A stretch of DNA of 6,405 nucleotides, taken from an uncultured Spirochaetaceae bacterium (lineage in GTDB: Bacteria > Spirochaetota > Spirochaetia > Treponematales > Treponemataceae). Location: positions 1 to 6,405 of the forward strand of contig CADBRC010000210.1 in assembly GCA_902796985.1 (NCBI GenBank), in the 5' to 3' direction. The notes beneath the pieces were generated by a model. It did not search any database and was not told where the DNA came from. It saw only the letters and a program-made list of their open reading frames with translations. Positions 5,351 to 6,405 of this stretch are shown one piece after another (positions within the stretch are counted from its first letter, which is position 1; every line of letters starts with the position of its first letter). Both the position numbers and the translations under genes were made by a program.

Positions 5351-6405
5351 AGCCCCATCCAGCCCCGCACCTTGGCAATCTTATCGATGAACACGGAAAC
5401 CTCCTCTTCCGTGTTGTAGAAGTAGAGGCTCGCCCTCGCCGTGCTGCCGACCCCGAGCTTCTGCATGAGCGGCTGGGCACAGTGATGGCCCGCCCGAATT
5501 GCAATATGCTCGCTGTCCAGGATGCTCGCGATGTCATGCGGATGTACGCCGTCTATCGTAAAGGTCACGATGCCACAGTGCCTCGCAGGATCAGGATTGC
5601 CTATGACGTGCAGGTGAGGGACGGCAGAAAGCCCCTCCATAAGGAGTCCCGCAAGCCGGTTGTCATTCTCCTCGATGGCATCCAGCCCGATGCCATCGAT
5701 GTAGCGGATGGCTTCGGCAAAACCGACCGCACCGGCGGCGTTCACCGTCCCAGCCTCGAACTTGTGCGGAAGCTCGGCATAAGTGGCTTCCTCCCGAGTG
5801 ACGTACTCGATCATCTCCCCGCCCCTCAGGAAGGGGGGCATTGCCTCAAGCAGCTCTTTCCTGCCGTAGAGGCCGCCTATTCCCATGGGGCCGCAGAGCT
5901 TGTGGGCGGACAAGACAAAAAAGTCCGCCCCCAGATTCCGAACATCCACTTTGATATGGGGGGCTGACTGGGCCCCGTCCACGACGACGACCGCCCCCTT
6001 CCCGCCGTGGCCAACCTTGTGAGCATGGGAAGCAATCTCTTTAACGGGATTTGTTATGCCGAAGACGTTGCTCACATGGGTTACCGCGACAAGACGGGTT
6101 CTGGCATTTATTTTCTGCTTCCACTCCTCGTCGGGGATAACGCCGTCATCCCCGCATTCCAGAAAAACGAGGGAGGCTCCCTTCGCCCGTGCAACCATCT
6201 GCCAGGGCAGGAGGTTAGAATGGTGCTCCATACAGGAAACGACTATCTCATCACCCGCCTGCACGTTGCTCATTCCCCAGCTGTAGGCGATAAGGTTCAG
6301 GCTCTCGCTCGCATTGCGGGTAAAGATTATCTCACAGTCCTCTGCCGCATTCAGAAATGAGGCGACCGTGTGCCGGGCAGCCTCATACCTGTCGGTCGCC
6401 CTGAC
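5347..6405 (-). CDS. sufS: SufS/CsdA-type cysteine desulfurase, N-terminus beyond the right window edge
   Basis: A pyridoxal-phosphate enzyme that takes sulfur from L-cysteine as a persulfide, releasing alanine, mainly for Fe-S cluster assembly in the cytoplasm. The frame is open from base 6405 and shows 352 residues to the TGA at 5349-5347. Comparison with E. coli SufS (about 406 aa) suggests about 55 N-terminal residues are missing; the internal ATG at 6273 is not the start because conserved sequence continues upstream (IIFTRNASESLNLIAYSWG). Visible motifs in fragment numbering: EHHSNLLPW with the PLP-stacking histidine (~62), VDGAQSAPH (~142-150), SAHK with the PLP lysine (~169), KFEAGTVN (~215-222) and RAGHHCAQPL with the catalytic persulfide cysteine (~309). 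The form of the cysteine loop is that of group II (SufS/CsdA) rather than IscS/NifS. No SufE, SufU or SufBCD gene is in view; the usual partners may lie to the right, upstream of this gene. The gene is apparently intact within the window. Confidence 0.95.
   Translation of the reverse strand, partial: VRATDRYEAARHTVASFLNAAEDCEIIFTRNASESLNLIAYSWGMSNVQAGDEIVVSCMEHHSNLLPWQMVARAKGASLVFLECGDDGVIPDEEWKQKINARTRLVAVTHVSNVFGITNPVKEIASHAHKVGHGGKGAVVVVDGAQSAPHIKVDVRNLGADFFVLSAHKLCGPMGIGGLYGRKELLEAMPPFLRGGEMIEYVTREEATYAELPHKFEAGTVNAAGAVGFAEAIRYIDGIGLDAIEENDNRLAGLLMEGLSAVPHLHVIGNPDPARHCGIVTFTIDGVHPHDIASILDSEHIAIRAGHHCAQPLMQKLGVGSTARASLYFYNTEEEVSVFIDKIAKVRGWMGL

Noticed and set aside
4898..5419. 173-codon plus-strand open frame across the 491-aa gene and the desulfurase 3' end
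   Set aside because: It spans two minus-strand genes and the gap between them, and its translation shows no family features.
5823..5840. Short GC hairpin (CCCCT, loop, AGGGG)
   Set aside because: It lies in the middle of the desulfurase coding region and is not followed by a T-run on either strand, so it is unlikely to be a terminator.
5482..5967. 161-codon plus-strand open frame inside the desulfurase gene
   Set aside because: It is a mirror of a strongly conserved desulfurase region and has no protein signature of its own.
5347..6273. Desulfurase starting at the internal ATG 6273 as a truncated 308-aa gene
   Set aside because: The same frame continues without a stop to the window edge and encodes conserved SufS sequence upstream of that ATG, so the gene is simply cut by the window.

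Overview
The window looks like a compact bacterial chromosome segment of moderate GC content, roughly half G+C by eye. It has six protein genes with almost no space between them. The general look of the proteins (a short DEAD-box helicase, a stand-alone PTS IIA protein, a large protein of unknown family, a SufS-type desulfurase) suggests a spirochaete, perhaps a Treponema relative. This is an impression from memory, not a database result. No tRNA, rRNA, CRISPR array, insertion sequence or phage gene was seen, and no clear intrinsic terminator.

Layout, left to right: (1) The first ~583 bases hold the N-terminal part of a GT4-type glycosyltransferase on the minus strand, cut by the left edge. 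(2) A 40-bp divergent gap (584-623) separates it from a 389-aa DEAD-box RNA helicase on the plus strand. (3) The helicase converges on, and overlaps by 14 bp, the last gene of a minus-strand cluster. Read in transcription order, from high to low coordinates, that cluster is: a SufS-type cysteine desulfurase (N-terminus beyond the right edge), a 491-aa protein of unknown family, a PTS EIIA type-2/PtsN-like protein, and an 11-helix membrane protein with GT-C-like architecture. The last three genes are joined by a stop/start spacing of 2 nt (or a 4-nt overlap) and by a 4-nt GTGA overlap, so they are probably translationally coupled.

How the genes may work together: the desulfurase mobilises sulfur from cysteine. 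It is separated from the next gene by 26 nt and by a good promoter-like sequence, so it may be a separate unit or be read through into the rest. The unknown protein, the EIIA protein and the membrane protein form the tightest group. An inferred reading is that a phosphorylatable PTS regulator is made together with an envelope glycan-type enzyme or transporter and an uncharacterised cytosolic partner.

The most interesting non-coding signal is shared by three genes with no coupled upstream gene (glycosyltransferase, helicase, 491-aa protein). Each lacks a Shine-Dalgarno sequence and has an extended -10 hexamer (TGn plus TAnnnT) directly before or within 7 nt of its start codon. The predicted transcription start falls on or next to an initiation codon, suggesting leaderless mRNAs. 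In contrast, the EIIA gene inside the cluster has an excellent Shine-Dalgarno sequence.
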